Assembly: GCF_016889705.1 (NCBI RefSeq)
Contig: NZ_CP069526.1
Span: 6,510,001 to 6,574,000, forward strand
Direction: 5' to 3'
Length of the DNA: 64,000 bases
Source: Amycolatopsis sp. FDAARGOS 1241
GTDB taxonomy: Bacteria > Actinomycetota > Actinomycetes > Mycobacteriales > Pseudonocardiaceae
The translations under genes and the position numbers were made by a program. The notes beneath the pieces were generated by a model. It searched no databases. It saw only the letters and a list, made by a program, of their open reading frames with translations, and was not told the DNA's origin. Shown here in pieces: positions 1 to 9,317 of the stretch (positions are counted from its first letter, which is position 1; every line of letters starts with the position of its first letter).

Positions 1-242
1 CGTCCACGGCCGAGCAGGTCCGCGACCGCGCGCTGAACGCCATCGCCGAGGAAATCCGCATCATGCTCGACGAGGGTGTGGTCGCGGAAGCGCAGGACAT
101 CGACCTCTGCCTGATTCTCGGTGCGGGCTGGCCGTTCTGGCTCGGTGGCATCACGCCGTACCTGGACCGCGCGGGCGTGTCGGAGCGCGTGAACGGCAAG
201 CCGTTCCTGGCTCCGGGTGTCGCTTCGGTTCCGGTCGCCTGA
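1..242 (+). CDS. fadB: 3-hydroxyacyl-CoA dehydrogenase (FadB type), C-terminal end only
   Basis: The last 79 residues of a beta-oxidation protein that starts left of the window; the frame is open from base 3 to TGA at 240-242. The stretches RALNAIAEEIRIMLDEG and ILGAGWPFWLGGITPYLD are typical of the helical C-terminal domain of the 3-hydroxyacyl-CoA dehydrogenase half of FadB/FadJ proteins. These hydrate enoyl-CoA and oxidise the product to 3-ketoacyl-CoA with NAD. The hydratase half and the NAD-binding fold are not in the window. A hairpin follows directly. From family knowledge, fadAB often lies close to dxs in actinobacteria; here about 10 kb of accessory DNA separates them. Confidence 0.88.
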   Translation, partial: STAEQVRDRALNAIAEEIRIMLDEGVVAEAQDIDLCLILGAGWPFWLGGITPYLDRAGVSERVNGKPFLAPGVASVPVA

Positions 243-246
243 TCGA

Positions 247-285
247 GACCGGGGTGGCTGTCCTGTGTGGACGGCCGCCCCGGTC
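247..285 (+). terminator. Hairpin after fadB
   Basis: A 12-bp stem with one G-U pair (arms 247-258 and 274-285, 15-nt loop) begins five bases after the fadB stop. There is no clear T-tract, which is usual for actinomycete terminators. Confidence 0.55.
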
Positions 286-329
286 CGGCCACTCGGCGCG
301 GCGGTTTTCGCCGGATTCCTCCTGCCCCG

Positions 330-851
330 TCAGAACTCGCCCGCGCGCGGGCACGCCGCGCCCCGCTTGTCCGGCGCCACCCGATCGCGGACGGCGTTCA
401 GATCGTAGGTTTGGGCGATCTTCGCGGCCGGGAACCGCTTGGCGAGTTCCGCCGCGTAGGCGGTGAGGTCGATGCCCGGCACGGGAACCACGGTCACCGT
501 GGCCGGCATGTTGTTCTCCTGACTCGCCTCGGCCAGCAGGTCGCGCCGGTCCTTGACCATTTTGGAAGCGCACCCAGGCCTCCGCCTGGGTCTCGGTGCA
601 CACGCGGCGCGCCTTGGGGTCGTCGGCGAGCACCGCGGCCGCCTTCCGCACCTCGGCGTCGACATCGCGCCTGTCGGTACCGGCGTCGAAGAACACGCGC
701 ACGGCCGGTGCCCGGGCAGCGGCACCGGCGTGCGGTCCACCGGCAGCGGAGCCGGCCGCACGATCGCCGCGGCGACGACGGCCAGGTCGGCGCCCGCGCC
801 GAGCGCGAGCACCAGCACCCGGGCGAGCCGGCGCCAGATGCGAATCCTCAT
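330..851 (-). pseudogene. FtsX extracellular-domain-like membrane protein, copy 1, frameshifted
   Basis: Paralogue of the intact gene at 890-1402. It begins at ATG 851 with MRIRIWRR, a single membrane segment (about residues 9-31) and the shared juxtamembrane motif VRPAPLPVDRTPVPL. The reading then changes frame near 700 (to VRVFFDAGTDRRDVDAE) and again near 560 (to KMVKDRRDLLAEASQ), ending with ACPRAGEF and TGA at 330-332. The pattern of an N-terminal beta strand, a KAxRVCTETQAEAWVRF-type helix and a VTVVPVPGIDLTAYAAEL ending resembles the periplasmic domain of the cell-division protein FtsX, without the FtsX permease part. The second break lies at a C/A run and could be one inserted base. 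It is the last gene of the operon, 38 bases after copy 2. Confidence 0.6.
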
Positions 852-889
852 GGGGCGATCATCACACACCCGGCCGGGACCAGTCCCGG

Positions 890-1402
890 TCAGAACTCCC
901 CCGCACGCGGGCACGTCCGGCCGTCGCGGGGTTTGCCGAACATCTTGTTGAAGGCGTTGACGTCCATGGAGTAGACGTCCTGCGCCCGCGGGAACCGGGC
1001 CTTCAGCCGGGCGGTGTAGGCGGCGAGGTCGGTGGCCGGCAGCGGCAGCACGGTGACGACCGCCGGCGAGCTCTCCTCGCCACCCAGGCCGTTCAGCATC
1101 TCGGGGTGGTCCTTGAAGCCGTCGCGCAGTGAGAGGTACGAGTCGTGTTTGGTCTCGACGAAGACCAGGCGCGCGTCGGCGTCGTCGTGGAACGAGGCGG
1201 CGGCGCGGGTCATCTCTTCGTCGGTGTCGAAGTACACCTGGACGTCCCGGCACGGCTGGTGCGCGGCCAGCGGCACCGGCGTGCGGTCCACCGGCAGCGG
1301 GTCCGGCCGGACCACCGTGGCCACGGCGAAGGCCAGCCCCACACCCGCACCGAGCGCAACCACCAGGACCGGCGCCAGCCCGCGCCACATGCGAATCCCC
1401 AC
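890..1402 (-). CDS. Single-pass membrane protein with FtsX-like extracellular domain, copy 2
   Basis: 170 residues from GTG 1402. One membrane helix (about 9-30) is followed by an exported domain of about 120 residues: VQVYFDTDEEM, then a helix, RLVFVETKHDSYLSL, GFKDHPEML, SPAVVTVLPLPATDL and FPRAQDVYSMDVNAF. This order matches the extracellular domain of FtsX, which in mycobacteria contacts peptidoglycan hydrolases of the RipC type. The four-helix FtsX permease is absent, so this is an orphan sensor or adaptor domain, not FtsX itself. It lies 30 bases after the histidine kinase and 38 bases before a broken paralogue, probably in one transcript with the two-component genes. A role at the cell envelope is inferred. 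Confidence 0.72.
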   Translation of the reverse strand: MGIRMWRGLAPVLVVALGAGVGLAFAVATVVRPDPLPVDRTPVPLAAHQPCRDVQVYFDTDEEMTRAAASFHDDADARLVFVETKHDSYLSLRDGFKDHPEMLNGLGGEESSPAVVTVLPLPATDLAAYTARLKARFPRAQDVYSMDVNAFNKMFGKPRDGRTCPRAGEF

Positions 1403-1432
1403 GCACGATCATCACCGAACAGCGCGGGAACG

Positions 1433-2566
1433 TTACCGGGCCGGGCCCACCGGCAGGTGCACTGTGACCGTCAACCCCCCGCCCACCACCGGTTCCGCGG
1501 AGATCGCGCCCCCGTGGGCCTGCACGGCGGCGCGGACGATGGACAGGCCCAGGCCGGCACCCGAGCGGGCCGTGCGGGCAACCCCGGCGCGGCGGAACGG
1601 TTCGAACAGCACCGGCACGGCCGCCGGGTCCAGCAGCCCGCCCGAGGAGCGCACGCGCAGCGTCGCCCACTGCGGGCCGGGCCGCGTGCTCACTTCGAGC
1701 CAGCCGCCGTCGACGTTGTGGCGGACGGCGTTCTCGACGAGGTTGCCCGCGATCCGTTCCAGCAGGGCGGGGTCGCCGAAAGCGGGTGCGCCGGTCAACG
1801 AGAACTCGGCGCGCAGGCCTCGCGAAGACGCCTCCGCCCGCACCGCCGCCCACGCGCGGTCGACGAGCACGGCCAGGTCCACGGGTTCCCGGACGACGAG
1901 CCCCGCACCGTCCGTGCGAGCCAGCAGCAGCAGTGAATTCACGAGCTGGCCCGCGCGTTCCGTGGCGTCGCGCACCACGCCGCCCATGCGGCGCAGCTCG
2001 GCTTCGTCGGCGTGCTCGTCCGACAGCGTCACGTCGAGTTCCGTGCGGATGACCGAAAGCGGCGTACGCAGCTCGTGGCTGGCGTTGGCGACGAAGTGGC
2101 GCTGCGCGTCGAACGCGGCCTGCAGGCGGTCGAGCATGTCGTCGAACGTGCGGGCCAGCTCGGCGAGCTCGTCGCGCGAGCGGACCTCGCCGATGCGCTC
2201 CCCCAGCGACTCCACCGACAGCCGCTGCGCCGTGCCGGTGATCTCACGCAGCGGCAGCAGCACGCGCGAGGTGAAGGTCCAAGCCAGGATCGCCGCCGCG
2301 GCCACGACGAAGCAGAACGCCAGCGATCCGAACAGCAGCACCCGGTTCACCGCGTGGGTGCGCAGGTGCTGCGCGAGCGTGGACGCGTCGACGTCCACGC
2401 CGTCCACCCGCACGACCGTGCCGGGTGGCATGTGCGGCACGGCGTCCACCGCGTCGCCCACGAGCGACCACGCCAGCCACAGCAGGAGCAGCCCGGCCGC
2501 GGCCACGAGTACGGTCGCGAGGATCGTGACCCTGGCCCGCAGGCTGCGTGTGCCGGGCAGGTTCAC
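1433..2566 (-). CDS. Sensor histidine kinase, HAMP/HisKA type
   Basis: 377 residues from GTG 2566, whose GTGA overlaps the regulator's stop by four bases, so the two are translationally coupled. Two membrane helices (about 12-34 and 76-98) flank a short extracellular loop of about 40 residues. A HAMP linker follows (about 99-150), then the H box NASHELRTPLS with phospho-accepting His 164, an N box (NLVENAVRHN), and a G box (GAGLGLSIVRAAVQAHGG). The small loop suggests sensing in or near the membrane, or through partner proteins, and the two downstream FtsX-domain proteins are candidates. The inducing signal is not evident. Confidence 0.92.
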   Translation of the reverse strand: MNLPGTRSLRARVTILATVLVAAAGLLLLWLAWSLVGDAVDAVPHMPPGTVVRVDGVDVDASTLAQHLRTHAVNRVLLFGSLAFCFVVAAAAILAWTFTSRVLLPLREITGTAQRLSVESLGERIGEVRSRDELAELARTFDDMLDRLQAAFDAQRHFVANASHELRTPLSVIRTELDVTLSDEHADEAELRRMGGVVRDATERAGQLVNSLLLLARTDGAGLVVREPVDLAVLVDRAWAAVRAEASSRGLRAEFSLTGAPAFGDPALLERIAGNLVENAVRHNVDGGWLEVSTRPGPQWATLRVRSSGGLLDPAAVPVLFEPFRRAGVARTARSGAGLGLSIVRAAVQAHGGAISAEPVVGGGLTVTVHLPVGPAR

Positions 2567-3240
2567 TCCGCGCCGGCCTCCGCGACCGGAACCCGGTAGC
2601 CCGAACCCACCACGGTCTCGATGATGCCCGGCTCGCCCAGCTTCTTCCGCAGGGTCATCACAGTGACCCGCACGGTCGTGGTGAACGGGTCGGCGTTCTC
2701 GTCCCACACGCGCTCCAGCAGCTCTTCGCTGCTCACCACGGACCCCGACGCCGACAGCAGCACCTCGAGCACGCCGAATTCCTTGCGCGTCAGCTCGATC
2801 GGCCCGCTCGCGCGGCGCACGGTGCGCTTCGCCGGGTCCAGCTCCACGTCGCCGGCGGTCAGCAGCGGCGGCGCGGCCGGGGTTGCGCGGCGGCCGAGCG
2901 CGCGCACGCGGGCGACGAGCTCGGGGAACGCGAAGGGTTTCGCGAGGTAGTCGTCGGCACCGAGCGACAGGCCGTCGACGCGGTCGGAGACGGAGCTGCT
3001 CGCGGTGAGCATGAGCACCCGCGTGAGCTCGCCGGACGCGACGATCTCGCGGCACAGCTCGTCGCCCGACATCCCGGGCAGGTCGCGGTCGAGCAGCACG
3101 ACGTCGTACCGCGTCACGGTTGACTTCTCGTGCCCATCGTCACCCGTCAGGGCGACGTCCACCGCCATGCCCTCGCGACGCAGGCCGCGGGCGATCGCGT
3201 CGGCCAAGGGCTCTTCGTCTTCGACTACCAGAACACGCAC
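2563..3240 (-). CDS. Response regulator, OmpR/PhoB family
   Basis: 225 residues from GTG 3240. The receiver domain (about 1-115) has the acidic pocket EDEE, the phosphorylation Asp at about 51 in LLDRDLPGMSG, a switch threonine in MLTASS and the conserved lysine in AKPFAF. A winged-helix DNA-binding domain follows (about 130-220, with LTRKEFGVLEVLL and VGSGYRV). It is the first gene of the operon regulator-kinase-two FtsX-like proteins and should control transcription when phosphorylated by the kinase that overlaps it. Target sites cannot be read from the sequence. Confidence 0.93.
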   Translation of the reverse strand: MRVLVVEDEEPLADAIARGLRREGMAVDVALTGDDGHEKSTVTRYDVVLLDRDLPGMSGDELCREIVASGELTRVLMLTASSSVSDRVDGLSLGADDYLAKPFAFPELVARVRALGRRATPAAPPLLTAGDVELDPAKRTVRRASGPIELTRKEFGVLEVLLSASGSVVSSEELLERVWDENADPFTTTVRVTVMTLRKKLGEPGIIETVVGSGYRVPVAEAGAE

Positions 3241-3293
3241 GAGTCCACAATCCCACAGTTTCCTGAGAGCACCTGAGAGACCGGAATGGACAC

Positions 3294-4768
3294 TCAGGCT
3301 GTGGACCACCGCAAGGCGAACCACAGCCGCATCCGCGTCTCCGGATCGGCGAGATCCACGGCCAATGCCCGCTCCGCCTGTCCGATCCGGTGCCGGACGC
3401 TGTTGCGGTGCACGCCGAGCTCCGCGGCCGTGCGGTCCCGGCCGCCATGGTGCCCCGAGCCACGTCCGCAGTGTCCGCACCAGCTCCCGGTCCTGCCTCC
3501 GGTCCAGCTCCCGCAACGGGGCGAGCACCCGAACGGCGAATTGCCCCGCCGCGTCCGGGGAAACCAGCACGTCGAAGCCGAGCGGATCGGTCTCGGCCAC
3601 GACCGGCCGACCCAGTGTTCGCGCCCGCGCCAGCAACAGTTCCGCTTCGGCGAGCGCGCCCGGCAACCCGTCGGCAGGGACCGGAGAGCGCGCCACGGCG
3701 AGCCAGCCGTGTTCGCGCAACCCGTCGAGGCCGGCGGGCACCGCGGTCACCACGGCGAGGAACCGCGGCCCCGGCAGCACCTGGACGAGCGGGGTGTCGA
3801 GCCGGGCGCGCAGCCAGTCGTGCCACACGGCGACCTCGTCCGGGCCCCGGCGGTGCGCGACACCGGCGACGAGCCGGGCCCGCGCCGAACCCAGCACCGC
3901 CGAGAGCCCGGTCGCGCCGCCCTGGCCGAGCAGCAGTCCCGTGGCCGCGGCTCCGAGTTCGGCCGTGTCGGAGCCGGTGCGGCCGACGAGCCCGAGCAGC
4001 GCCGCGCCGACGGCCAGGATCGAGCGGGCGCCGCCGTCGAATCGGCGCCGCCGCCCGAGCACGAGCAGGTGCCGCCGTCGCCTGCGGGTACACCGGCTGC
4101 GCCACCACGTACGTGCCGTCGGCCAGTTCGGTGGTCGCACTGCGGACGCCGGTGCCCGCACGCAGCGTGGCGAGCAGCTCGGTCACCTCCGGCGGCAGCG
4201 GTTGCGGGGCGGCGTGCCCGGCCACGTGCTCGCCGACCGGCCCGACGAGCGCCACCCAGCCGCGCAGCCGGGCCGCCAGCGCTGTCACGAGCGCGCCCAT
4301 GCCGTCGCCGGCGGCGCGCGTCAGCGCTTCCCACGCGGCTGCCGTCTGGCGCTGTTCCCGTTGTCCCGCTTCGGTGAGCGAGACCGCGACGGCCCGGCTG
4401 ATCGCCAGGAACGGCGTGCGCGGTGGCACGACGACGAGCGGCAGGCCGTGCCGCACGCACGCGTCACGCAGCGGTTCCGGCAGCGTCTCCGACACCGTCG
4501 GCGTGAGGCCGAAATCGAGCGCGGTCACACCGGCGTCACGCAGCCGCCGGACGTATCGGTCGGCTTCGCGGGGCAGGTTGACCCCCGCGGTGAGCACCAG
4601 TTCGGCGCCCAGCAGATACGGCGCCGGATCGTCGAGCTCGCTCACGTGGGCCCAGCGCACCGGCACGTCGAGCGCGAGCTGCGGGTCGCCGATGACGGTC
4701 CGTAGCGGCACGGTCACCTCAGCGGACTCGTACTCGAGGTTCTGGGCCGTTCCATCCCGGCTTTCCAC
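3294..4768 (-). pseudogene. PucR-family transcriptional regulator, frameshifted
   Basis: Begins at GTG 4768. The N-terminal PucR domain is intact (about 1-120: WAHVSELDDPAPYLLGAELV and VTALDFGLTPTVSETLP). The protein then shifts frame near 4095-4100 into a GGDEF-like middle part (LVQVLPGPRFLAVVTAV, LAEAELLLARARTLG) and again near 3460 into the C-terminal helix-turn-helix (RTAAELGVHRNSVRHRIG), ending at TGA 3294-3296. PucR proteins usually activate purine, guanidine or amine catabolism genes. This one is transcribed divergently from the symporter, agmatinase and ThDP cluster, its likely target. Each frame stays conserved, so recent mutation or sequence error is more likely than old decay. Confidence 0.75.
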
Positions 4769-4856
4769 GGTTCTTGGTCGGATCGTCCCATGCCGCAGGG
4801 GTGGCGGGCGAACCTACGGTGGCCCGCACATCCCGCAGACGACCGAGGAGTACACC

Positions 4857-6312
4857 GTGGGCGGCGACTACGCGGTGATCGCGCTGTATATCGCGGGCAT
4901 GATCGGCGTGGGCCGGCTCGGCCTGCGGCCGGCGAAGACGAAGCCCGATTACCTCGTGGCGGGCCGGCGGCTGGGCTGGTTCATGTACTCGGGCACGATG
5001 TCGGCCATCGTGCCCGGCGGCGCGTCGACGGTCGGCGGTGTGAAGCTCGGCTACGCCTACGGTGTCTCCGGCGCGTGGCTGGTGGTCACGATCGGCGCCG
5101 GCATCCTCGTGCTCCACGCGGTGTTCGCGCGGCGACTGGTGAGGCTGCGCGTCTACACCGTCGGCGAAATGCTCGACCTGCGCTACGGCGGGCGCACCCG
5201 CGCGGTCTCCGGCGTGGTGATGTGGGGCTACACGCTCATGCTCACCGTGACCTCGACGCTGGCGTTCGCGTCGATCTTCAAGGCCCTCTTTTCGATCCCG
5301 GCTGGGCGGGCATCGCCATCGGCGGTTCGATCGTGGTGGTGTACTCGGTGCTCGGCGGCATGTGGTCGATCACGCTCACCGACATCGCGCAGTTCGTGAT
5401 CAAGACCGTCGGCATCCTGTTCGTGCTGCTGCCCGTCGCGCTGGTGTCCGCGGGCGGGTTCGGCGGGATGGCCGCGAAGCTCGACGGCACCCACTTCGAG
5501 TTCACCTCGATCGGCGGCGGCACCATCCTCACGTACTTCCTCATCTACACCTTCGGCCTGCTGATCGGGCAGGACATCTGGCAGCGCGTTTTCACCGCGC
5601 GCACGCCGCGCGGCGCGACCGGCGGCGGCATCATCTCGGGCGTGTACTGCCTCGTCTACGGTGTGGCCGGCGCTCATCGGCACGGCCGCGAAGGTCCTCT
5701 ACCCCGACCTCGGCAGCGCACACGACGCGTTCGCCACCATCGCCGAACGGCTGCTGCCCACCGGCGTGCGCGGGCTCGTGCTGGCGGCCGCTCTGTCGGC
5801 GCTCATGTCGACCTCCAGCGGCGCGCTGATCGCGTGCTCGACCACCACGACGTCGGACCTGCTGCGCAAGATCGGTCTCAAGGGCGGCGAAGTCCTGCGC
5901 AACCGGATCACCATGCTCGTACTGGGGATCGTCGCCATCGGCCTCGCGATGGTCGTCGACGACGTGGTCGACGCGCTCACCATCGCCTAGACATTCTCGT
6001 CGGCGGCCTGCTGGTGACGATCATCGGCGCCTTGTTCTGGCAGCGCGGCACGCGGCAGGGCGCGTGCGCGTCGATGGTGGCCGGCACCGGGTTCGTTGAT
6101 CGCGTTCATGATCCGTCGACGGTGTCGCCGCCAACAGCCCGATCTACTGGGGTCCCGGCGCGAGCCTCGTCGTGTACGTCGCGGTGAGCCTCGCGACGCC
6201 GCGCACGCCCGAAAGCATCCTGACGGTCTGGACGCGGCGCCGGATCGGGTCCGCGGCCGAAGCCGAAGCGACCGGCGTGTCTTCGGAATCCCCCGCCACC
6301 GCGCAAGCCTGA
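4857..6312 (+). pseudogene. Sodium:solute symporter (SSS family), multiply frameshifted
   Basis: Starts at GTG 4857 behind a GAGGAG ribosome site. It encodes an SSS-type transporter of roughly 485 residues with many membrane helices (GGDYAVIALYIAGMIGVG, STVGGVKLGYAYGVSGAW, LSALMSTSSGALIACS). The reading shifts near 5300, 5665, 5988 and 6095. At 5300 one missing T in a T-run would restore LFFDPGWAG, and at 5988 one missing C would turn the TAG into TAC-GAC (AYDILVGG). The last frame ends at TGA 6310-6312. An intact form would import a small organic solute with Na+, presumably the guanidino or amine substrate of the following hydrolase, 27 bases downstream. Confidence 0.75.
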
Positions 6313-6338
6313 ACCGACGAGAACCAGGAGAACCCGCA

Positions 6339-7292
6339 GTGAGTGACCTGCCCCCGATCGGCCCGCTCGACTCGTCGCGCGTCCCGCGCTTCGCCGGCTT
6401 CGCGACGTTCGCACGGCTGCCGCGGCTCGACGAGGTGGCGCACGCCGACGTCGCCGTGGTCGGTGTGCCGTTCGACTCCGGCGTGTCCTACCGGCCGGGC
6501 GCGCGCTTCGGCCCCGCCGCGGTACGGGAGGCGAGCCGGCTGCTGCGGCCCTACCACCCGGCGCTGGACGTGTCGCCGTTCGAGCAGCGGCAGGTGGTGG
6601 ACGCGGGCGACCTCGCCGTGAACCCGTTCAACATCGGCGAAGCCATCGACAAGGTGCAGCAGGACGCCGAAGACCTCAGCGCCGGCGGCACGCGGCTGGT
6701 GACGGTCGGCGGCGACCACACGATCGCGCTGCCGCCGCTGCGTGCGGCGGCGAAGAAGCACGGTCCCGTGGCGCTGCTGCACTTCGACGCGCACCTGGAC
6801 ACGTGGGACACCTACTTCGGCGAGCCCTACACGCACGGCACGCCGTTCCGGCGCGCCGTCGAGGAAGGAATCCGCGACACCAGCGCGCTTTCGCACGTCG
6901 GCACGCGCGGTCCGCTCTACGGCAAGCGCGACCTCGAGGAGGACCGCCGGCTCGGCTTCGGCATCGTCACCTCCGGCGACGTGCTGCGCCGCGGGATCGA
7001 CGAGACCGTCGACGCACTGCGCCAGCGCATCGGCAACCGGCCGCTGTACGTGTCGGTGGACATCGACGTGCTCGACCCCGCCCACGCCCCGGGCACCGGC
7101 ACGCCCGAGGCCGGCGGCATGACGAGCCGTGAACTGCTGGAGATCCTGCGCGGGCACCGCGATCTGCACCTGGTCGGCGCCGACGCCGTCGAACTCGTGC
7201 CCGCCTACGACCACGCCGAGATCACCGCGATCGCGGTCTCGCACGTGGCCTACGACCTGGTGAGCCTGCTGGCTCTGGGGAAGAACGAATGA
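6339..7292 (+). CDS. Agmatinase/ureohydrolase family enzyme
   Basis: 317 residues from GTG 6339 (AGGAG ribosome site). Ureohydrolase family: hydrolysis of a guanidino group to urea and an amine. All Mn2+ ligands are visible: H127 in GGDHT, D150/H152/D154 in HFDAHLDTW, and D241/D243 in [16 protein letters not shown]. Length and motifs fit agmatinase, guanidinobutyrase or a related guanidino-acid hydrolase; the substrate cannot be fixed from sequence. It is the only unbroken catabolic gene in the cluster and overlaps the ThDP enzyme by four bases (ATGA). The context of PucR regulator, symporter, ThDP enzyme and aldehyde dehydrogenase stump suggests use of a guanidino compound as nitrogen source. 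Confidence 0.88.
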   Translation: MSDLPPIGPLDSSRVPRFAGFATFARLPRLDEVAHADVAVVGVPFDSGVSYRPGARFGPAAVREASRLLRPYHPALDVSPFEQRQVVDAGDLAVNPFNIGEAIDKVQQDAEDLSAGGTRLVTVGGDHTIALPPLRAAAKKHGPVALLHFDAHLDTWDTYFGEPYTHGTPFRRAVEEGIRDTSALSHVGTRGPLYGKRDLEEDRRLGFGIVTSGDVLRRGIDETVDALRQRIGNRPLYVSVDIDVLDPAHAPGTGTPEAGGMTSRELLEILRGHRDLHLVGADAVELVPAYDHAEITAIAVSHVAYDLVSLLALGKNE

Positions 7293-8981
7293 GCGAATCA
7301 CCCAGCACAGCGCGTTCGGCGAGTGCCGGACCGAGCGCCGGCGAGGCGCGGGCAACTCGGATCGGGGGCGGTGTCGTCGTCGAGACGCTGCGGGCGCTCG
7401 GCGCGGACACGGTGTTCGGCCTGCCGGGCCAGCACGCGCTGGGCCTGTTCGAGGCGCTGCGCCGCGCCGGCGACGTGCGTGTGGTCGGCTCGCGGGTCGA
7501 GAACAACCTCGCGTTCGCGGCCGACGGCTTCGCGCGGGCCCGGCTCGCCGCGGATCCCCACGGGCCGGTGCCGGTCACGCCGATGGTCGTGTCGACCGGC
7601 CCGGGCGCGCTGCTGACGCTGGCCTCGCTGCAGGAGTCGCGCGCGGCGTCGGTGCCGGTGCTGGGGATCTCGAGCCAGGTCCCCGTCGGCGGGCTCGGTG
7701 GCGGACGGCACGGCTACCTGCACGAGCTGCCCGACCAGCAGCGATTTTCGCGACGTGGTGAAGTCCGTGCACGTGGTCCGCACCGCGAGCCAGATCCCGA
7801 CGGCGCTGCGCGAAGCGTGGACGGTCGCGGCGACGGCGCCGTATGGGCCGGTGTGGGTTGAGATCCCGCAGGACGTGCTGCTCGCGCCGGCCGCACTGCC
7901 GCCGCTGAGCGCGGTCCCGGCCGCGCCCGCGCCGCTCGAACCGCTGCCGGACCTGGTGGCCGAGGCGGCGAAACTCCTTGCGGCAGCGCGAAACCCGGTG
8001 ATCCTCGCCGGCGGCGGCGCACTGCGGTCCAGCGCCCACGACGAGCTGCGCGCGCTCGCGGAAGCGCTCCGCGCACCCGTGGTGTCGACCTTCGGCGGCA
8101 AGGGCGTGTTCGGCTGGGACCACGAGCTGTCGGCGCGGTCGTGGCTGGAGGACTGGCACACCACGGAGTTCCTCGCCGCCGCCGACGTGCTGCTGGCGCT
8201 CGGGTCCGCGCTCGGCGAGCTGTCGAGCAACACCGCGAGTTCGCGCCGCGCGGCCGCGTGATCCAGGTCGAAGCCGACCTCGGGAAGCTCGAGTCGAACT
8301 GCCCCGCGCTCGGCGTCCACGCCGACGTGCGGTTCTTCCTGCGGGCGCTGGAGGTTCCCGCCCGCGCCGCCGACGGGCGTGCCGAAGCGGCAGTGGCCGA
8401 ACTGCTCGGCCGCGTCGAAACCCGGTTGGCCGAGCAGGACCTGGACGCGCAGCGCAAGCTCGCCGACGACCTCCGCGCCGCCCTGCCCCGCGGCGCACAG
8501 ACGTTCTGGGACATGACGATCGGCGCCTACCGGGCGTGGTCGGCGTGGCGCCCGGACGGCGCGCCGATCCACACCGCGCAGGGCGCCGGCGGCCTCGGCT
8601 ACGGCTTGCCCGGCGCTCTCGGCGCGGCCGCTGCGGGGCGTCCCGGCACTGGCCGTCTCCGGTGACGGCGGCGCGGTGTACGGCCTGGCCGAATTGGCGA
8701 CCGCGAAACAGCACCGGCTCGACGTCACCTGGCTCATCATCGACGACGGCGGCTACGGCATCCTGCGCGAGTACCTCACCGGCGCGTTCGGCGAGACCAC
8801 GGCCACCGAACTGACGCGGCCCGACTTCGTGGCGCTGGCCGAGTCGTTCGGCGTCCCGGGCGTGCTGTCCACCTTGGACTCCGTGGGCGCGAATCTCGCG
8901 AAGGCGCTGCGCACGCCGGGTCCGTCGGTGGTCGTACTGCCCGCTGTGCTGAAGATGTTCGCCCCGACCCACCTGGAGTAG
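7289..8981 (+). pseudogene. Thiamine-diphosphate enzyme (acetolactate synthase-like), frameshifted
   Basis: ATG 7289 overlaps the agmatinase stop. About 560 residues are recoverable in order: the N-terminal PYR domain with its catalytic Glu (VENNLAFAADGFARA), a central domain (NPVILAGGGALRSS, PVVSTFGGKGVFG), and the C-terminal PP domain with the ThDP/Mg motif SGDGGAVYGLAEL...DDGGYGILREY. Frame changes lie near 7740, 8240 and 8640; the stop is TAG 8979-8981. Members of this family decarboxylate or condense 2-oxo acids. The enzyme's partner here is the agmatinase-type hydrolase. Pairing of a ThDP enzyme with an amidinohydrolase also occurs in clavulanate biosynthesis, but beta-lactam synthetase and the other genes are absent. 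Confidence 0.75.
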
Positions 8982-8992
8982 CGGGGACCCAC

Positions 8993-9290
8993 GTGCTGAA
9001 CTTCGGCGCCGGCTCCCCCGCCGGCGCGGGCACGCTCAGCTACGCCGCGACCGGCGAGGCGTCCGGCACGAGCGTCCTCTCCGGACAGGCCGAAGTCGAC
9101 AAAGCGATGACCGCCGCCGCGCGGGCGTTCCGCACGCGGCGCACAGCACTCCGACCGAACGCCACACCGCGCTGCTGAAGCCGGCCGGCGCTCGAAACCC
9201 GCGCGGAGGAGTTCGCGGCGCCGCCGGCAGCTCGAGGGCACTACGCGAGACGTGACCCGCGGTTCGGGTGAGGTGCGGACGAGCGAGAAG
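8993..9290 (+). pseudogene. Aldehyde dehydrogenase N-terminal stump
   Basis: Starting at GTG 8993, 11 bases after the ThDP gene, the translation reads YAATGEASGTSVLSGQAEVD and AMTAAARAF, then after a frame change ALETRAEEFAA. This is the usual order at the N terminus of NAD-dependent aminoaldehyde dehydrogenases (substrate loop, helix, then helix before the NAD fold). Everything after about 80 residues is missing: no NAD site and no catalytic Cys. The remnant ends within about 30-60 bases of the 3' end of the foreign-looking HEPN gene. It is probably the last enzyme of the guanidino pathway, lost when that DNA arrived. Confidence 0.55.
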
Positions 9291-9317
9291 ACCACCGAGC
9301 TCGAGCAGCAGGTCGTC

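Noticed and set aside
6339..8981. Clavulanate-like biosynthesis (amidinohydrolase plus ThDP enzyme)
   Set aside because: Only these two families are shared. Beta-lactam synthetase, clavaminate synthase and other genes are missing, while a symporter, PucR regulator and dehydrogenase remnant point to catabolism.
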